DNA of 64,000 nt from Branchiostoma belcheri (taxonomy: Eukaryota; Chordata; Leptocardii; Amphioxiformes; Branchiostomatidae), in contig NW_017804009.1 in the NCBI RefSeq assembly GCF_001625305.1, positions 1,618,293-1,682,292 of the forward strand, read 5' to 3'. Position numbers and translations under genes: made by a program. The stretch's first letter is position 1. Every line of letters starts with the position of its first letter. The notes under the pieces were generated by a model that ran no database searches, was not told the origin of the DNA, and saw only the letters and a list, made by a program, of their open reading frames with translations. This document shows, in pieces, positions 60,866 to 64,000 of this stretch.

Positions 60866-61230
60866 CTTCCAGATCGTCCGTACGCAGTTAGAACGGCGCC
60901 GAGCTGCTCTTGCCCCTCCTATCCCCTATGATGTAGCTAACGTGGTGATCCCCGACCAGTCGTCGGAGACCTGGGATGGCCGCCAATACGTCAGCCACCA
61001 AGGCAATGAACGGGGGCCCGGGATCGTCGTGTTTGCCACCAACCGGAACTATCGCAAGATGAGGCACTGCAGGGTGCTATACATGGACGGCACGTTCAGA
61101 AGTTGTCCCCGGCCGTACCAGCAATTCCTACAAGGACTGTGCCATGGCAGAGTGATACCATTGGTAATGGCACTCATGGCGCACAAAAGAATCGGAACCT
61201 ACCGACAAGTCCTCAAACACGTGAAAAGTA
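60866..61230 (+). mobile_element. MULE transposase, N-terminal and first Asp block
   Basis: One frame of this open stretch reads VRTQLERRRAALAPPIPYDV, GIVVFATNRNYRKMRHCRVL, YMDGTFRSCPRPYQQFLQGL and VIPLVMALMAHKRIGTYRQV. It matches the region of animal MULE/FLYWCH-associated proteins just before and over the first catalytic Asp ('DGTF...P..F.QL'). It starts in the same frame that ends the preceding family (GSNVPNF), at about 60866. Ends near 61225 at a possible donor (CAC|GTGAAA). Confidence 0.75.
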
Positions 61231-61532
61231 TGAGAACAGACCGGCCGTCTGCGCCCCACCGCAGCCACCCTCCCGGGGACGGCCGTCGCAGCGTCCACAC
61301 CGCCACACGCTCTTCACCCTTGCTGCGTCTGGACCAGGACCCGCTGGTGTACTTGGCGACAAACACAGGTGAGACGGCCTTACAAATAGTCGACTTCCTT
61401 TCTCCCAGTTCTTTAGTTAAACAAGAACAGGTCGCCACAACTTCGGGGGGGACTAAACTGCTTATCTCGATGGGGGGAAAGAAACCGGCACTAAAAAGCG
61501 TGACGGTGAGCCAGTGGGCCTTATTCCTTTCT
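61231..61532 (+). other. Open frame continuing, unassigned
   Basis: The same frame runs on through a Ser/His/Pro-rich part and then LQIVDFLSPSSLVKQEQVAT and KKPALKSVTVSQWALFLSFQ. The phrase 'SVT..QW..AN..I' appears in several invertebrate element proteins near a zinc-finger domain; too little for a call. Confidence 0.3.
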
Positions 61533-61830
61533 TTTCAGTTTTGTTTGGATGGGAGAGGTAATCGATTGGGTCGAAAACAATTATTCATAAAATGCAAGTC
61601 TCAAAGATAATGATAAGATATGCTCTTATAGGTTTGAGTTGATGGGGAGAAACTTCGAGAAACCATACAAGGCAGGCCCTGTTAGAGATATTGGACAGAT
61701 CCAGAGGTCCTCCAATCAAAAGAGGTCCACATGAACATCTACTGCAGCCTGGCAGAAGACCTGGCCAAACGGATCGGTATCGACCATAACAAAGTGACAA
61801 ACAACATGAACCTCTCAAAGGAGGTAAGTA
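61533..61830 (+). repeat. Duplicated block, copy 1 (partner 62233-62860)
   Basis: TTTTGTTTGGATGGGAGAGG, GCAAGTCTCAAAGATAAT, GGCCCTGTTAGAGATATTGG and the CSLAEDLAKRIG segment occur in this order. Copy 2 has them too. One frame is open for RFELMGRNFEKPYKAGPVRD and QIQRSSNQKRST. Confidence 0.85.
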
Positions 61831-62232
61831 ATAGGTAAGAAATGGCAGTAATCTTGTAATCATAATATTTTCAAGGTATAGATGAATTGGGTAAAAAAAA
61901 AAGAACATACGTGCATTATACGTTGATTCCCTCACCAGGCGACACTGGTGTGTCCTGCTCCGTTGGTTTCGTTGGATTTTTTTTTTATTTCTTTGCCGTA
62001 GTTAGAGTGTCGTGATCCGATATGGCTGCTAATAATGGAAACGTCCCACCTTGGATGCATAGAAAATTGGAGAATTTGCATATCACTGCAAAGGCATGCA
62101 GCTAGATGGCCCCGTCTTTTAAGCCATAAAAGTTGCGTTTTGAGGTATCTTTTTCAACATTTGTCTGATAGCAAAAAATAGGACTCGTTACTTTACTCTA
62201 CGAGAAAGGACAAAGGCATCTCATTCATTTCT
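61831..62232. other. No gene recognised
   Basis: T-rich and A-rich sequence with a T9 run at 61978. Nothing to report. Confidence 0.3.
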
Positions 62233-62860
62233 TTTACAGTTTTGTTTGGATGGAAGAGGTAATTGATTGGGTCGAAAAAATTTATTCATAACGTAGAAAA
62301 TAAAGTTTTAGATTTTGACGACTTGAGTCGATCCCATGGCTTCATATAGCGTTTTTAACGAGCGTTGCTAATTGTTTTCCACCCTGCATGCCAGACCAGG
62401 CCGGGAAAGTCGTTCCAAGCCTGACTCAGCGCGAGGAGGACGATCGAAATCATCTGTAGGTACGCAGTGTTCCTGGCGAGGATACTAAAATTTAGTAGTA
62501 TCGTCGGCTACCTCAATATCATACGGATTCTTCATCAAGAGGCAGGATACGAGAACCCTCCACAGGACAATTGGCTACTGCAAACAACTCTGCGCGGAAT
62601 CCGCCGTCACCATGGCCACATGCAAGTCTCAAAGATAATAAGATAAGCTCGTACAGATTTGAGGTGATGGGGGGGAAACCATACAAGACAGGCCCTGTTA
62701 GAGATATTGGACAGATCCAGAGGTCCTCCAATCAAAAGAGGTACACATGAACGTTTACTGCAGCCTGACGGAAGACCTGGCCCAACGGATCGGTATCGAC
62801 CATAATAAAGTCCCTAACAACATGAACCTCTCAATGGAGGAGACATACAAGGACTCCCAA
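62233..62860 (+). repeat. Duplicated block, copy 2, with a 320-base insertion
   Basis: The same words as in copy 1 occur, but between ATTTATTCATAA (62289) and ATGCAAGTCTCAAAG (62620) about 330 bases are inserted. The insert contains ACTAAAATTTAGTAGTATC and no coding frame. Copy 2 retains the end GAGACATACAAGGAC, which copy 1 lacks but the 17.7 kb copy has. Confidence 0.8.
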
Positions 62861-62950
62861 AAGAGTTAAGGTACTCTTTGTGTCCAACGAAATGGTAGTA
62901 ATCTTATAATCATGATATTTTCAAGGTATATATGACTCATTCCCACACAG

Positions 62951-63078
62951 GACAATACATGCTGGCCTGATGAAGAATTCAGACAATGTTAAAGCTATGC
63001 TCCCCGACATGGCATTCAAATTCATGCGGAATATCCGGGGATCACCAGCTTTTGGCTTTATCTACATGGATTTATCAG
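62951..63078 (+). mobile_element. Helitron N-domain scrap as an exon-like piece
   Basis: After the acceptor CATTCCCACACAG the frame reads AGLMKNSDNVKAMLPDMAFK and FMRNIRGSPAFGFIYMDLSG before the donor TCAG|GTAAGT. 'FM..IRGSP.FW' is typical of the Helitron_like_N domain; here FG replaces FW and the remaining domain is absent. Confidence 0.5.
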
Positions 63079-63559
63079 GTAAGTATCAGGCTGAAAACAT
63101 ATCTTTCTTTACTTTTCTTAATATTAAATGAATATTCATCTGCACTCTTTGTATATGAATATATAAAGAAATATTTGTACGAGAAGTGCACGGGTTGTCT
63201 CTTTCTGTATTGTATCGAGGGCTGAGTATTAAACTCACAGGTGACAACTCTAAAATAAACTTTAAAATCAACAATAAGAATCAATATGTTGTCAGTTACT
63301 GTTAGTGGTTGGATCTTGCCTGCTCAAAGTCAAATGTTTGAATCGACAGCTCAAACTTTTATTATATATATATATATATAATCTCTCTATATATATATAT
63401 TCGTCATTAATGCATCACATTCAAATCAAAAATTTTCTAAACACAACAAGGAGAAAATAATAAAATCAAAAAAGCATAAAAATATCAACTTAAAAATTTA
63501 AAATACTATTTCTCGTCCTTAAAAAACCATCCATAAACAAGGAACACATGTTTTCCCAG
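63079..63559. repeat. TA/TCTC microsatellite, otherwise no gene
   Basis: (TA)n with a CTCTC interruption spans 63361-63401. The remainder is A/T-rich with no feature. Confidence 0.8.
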
Positions 63560-63794
63560 AGAGGGGAGTGGCTCCAAGATTTATGTCCAACACACAAACA
63601 AATACACAGGATCTCAGAAAAGTTGAACAGTCTTCACATTAGAGGGGAAGTAGGAACAATGCAAGGTAGCGACATAACAAGCATTTGGCAAACTGCGGGC
63701 ATTGCTATGCCACCCGAAGCCTCCCCACCTGAGGAAATGGACTCAGCTTCAGACGCTCAAACAAGCCACCATCACCATCAAGACACTACAGAAG
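63560..63794 (+). CDS. Exon-like segment, unassigned
   Basis: Acceptor TGTTTTCCCAG (ends 63559) and donor AGAAG|GTAGGT (after 63794). The frame reads RGEWLQDLCPTHKQIHRISE, KLNSLHIRGEVGTMQGSDIT and a Ser/His-rich acidic tail. Not recognised. Confidence 0.45.
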
Positions 63795-64000
63795 GTAGGT
63801 ACAATGAATATATTCCAATAATATACTTCATAAACTTATACTTATCATTTTCTAAACTTCTGTACTAAAAGCGTTGTGATGTACTTGACACCTTCGACAA
63901 AATCCCCCACCACACACACACACATACACACACACACGCGCTCAAAGGTGAACTATTTACGGTCCGAGAAAAACGGGCAGCTAACCTCAGTTTAGACCAT
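63795..64000. repeat. CA microsatellite, no gene
   Basis: (CA)n with interruptions at 63908-63939. The window ends in unassigned sequence. Confidence 0.8.

Overview
The window looks like repeat-dense animal DNA. The features that point this way are splice donors and acceptors with phase-compatible exons, AATAAA signals, LINE tails of (ATTC)n or (AAATAAAC)n type, a tRNA-derived SINE, MITEs, and transposase families typical of aquatic invertebrates. The mix of Tx1-type LINEs, CR1-like LINEs with SGNH esterase modules, TNP2-like CACTA, piggyBac, P-element, MULE, hAT and Helitron pieces, together with frequent ACATGTA words, suggests a lancelet (Branchiostoma) or a similar marine invertebrate. 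That assignment is inference. There is a 52-base assembly gap at 25898-25949.

Layout. 0-7 kb: a short tandem repeat, a CR1/Jockey-type LINE fragment (minus), a 52-bp minisatellite and a nearly full-length but decayed Tx1/L1-superfamily LINE ORF2 (minus, 2.5-6.5 kb). 6.6-9 kb: two Ty3/Gypsy fossils and a perfect 45-bp inverted repeat. 9.9-12.8 kb: a CACTA TNP2-like N-terminus, then exon-like pieces ending in a chromodomain. 13-17.7 kb: LINE ends and another Gypsy scrap. 17.7-28.8 kb: a patchwork of DNA-transposase pieces (hAT, a family with DGGPDHR, piggyBac several times, a family with GDGRCDSPG, MULE, TNP2-like), a Gypsy fossil and a RecQ-type helicase piece. 28.8-38 kb: an SGNH retroelement relic, a multi-exon transposase-like gene (30.1-32.2 kb), four copies (one near 56 kb) of an unclassified repeat called R1 here, and a piggyBac-type MITE with TTAA duplication.

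38-47 kb: duplicated integrase-like pieces, a 102-bp coding minisatellite, a clear two-exon RING-finger gene start, a P-element/THAP9-like piece, a spliced SAP-containing element gene, and duplicated Helitron and LINE blocks followed by a DUF6589-like piece. 47-64 kb: a CbxX/SpoVK-like AAA+ exon, a 27-bp minisatellite, scattered transposase exons, a LINE with an open 300-residue RT region, two MITEs, a SINE, a proline-rich exon, a transposase-like region running into a MULE domain, and a local duplication.

The genes do not form a pathway. The unifying feature is mosaicism: pieces of unrelated transposases meet at sharp boundaries, often still within splice-competent exons, and several blocks are duplicated nearby. 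The least ordinary items are the multi-exon transposase-like genes at 30.1-32.2 and 41.9-43.7 kb, the RING exon pair, the AAA+ exon and the paralogous empty site of the TTAA MITE.
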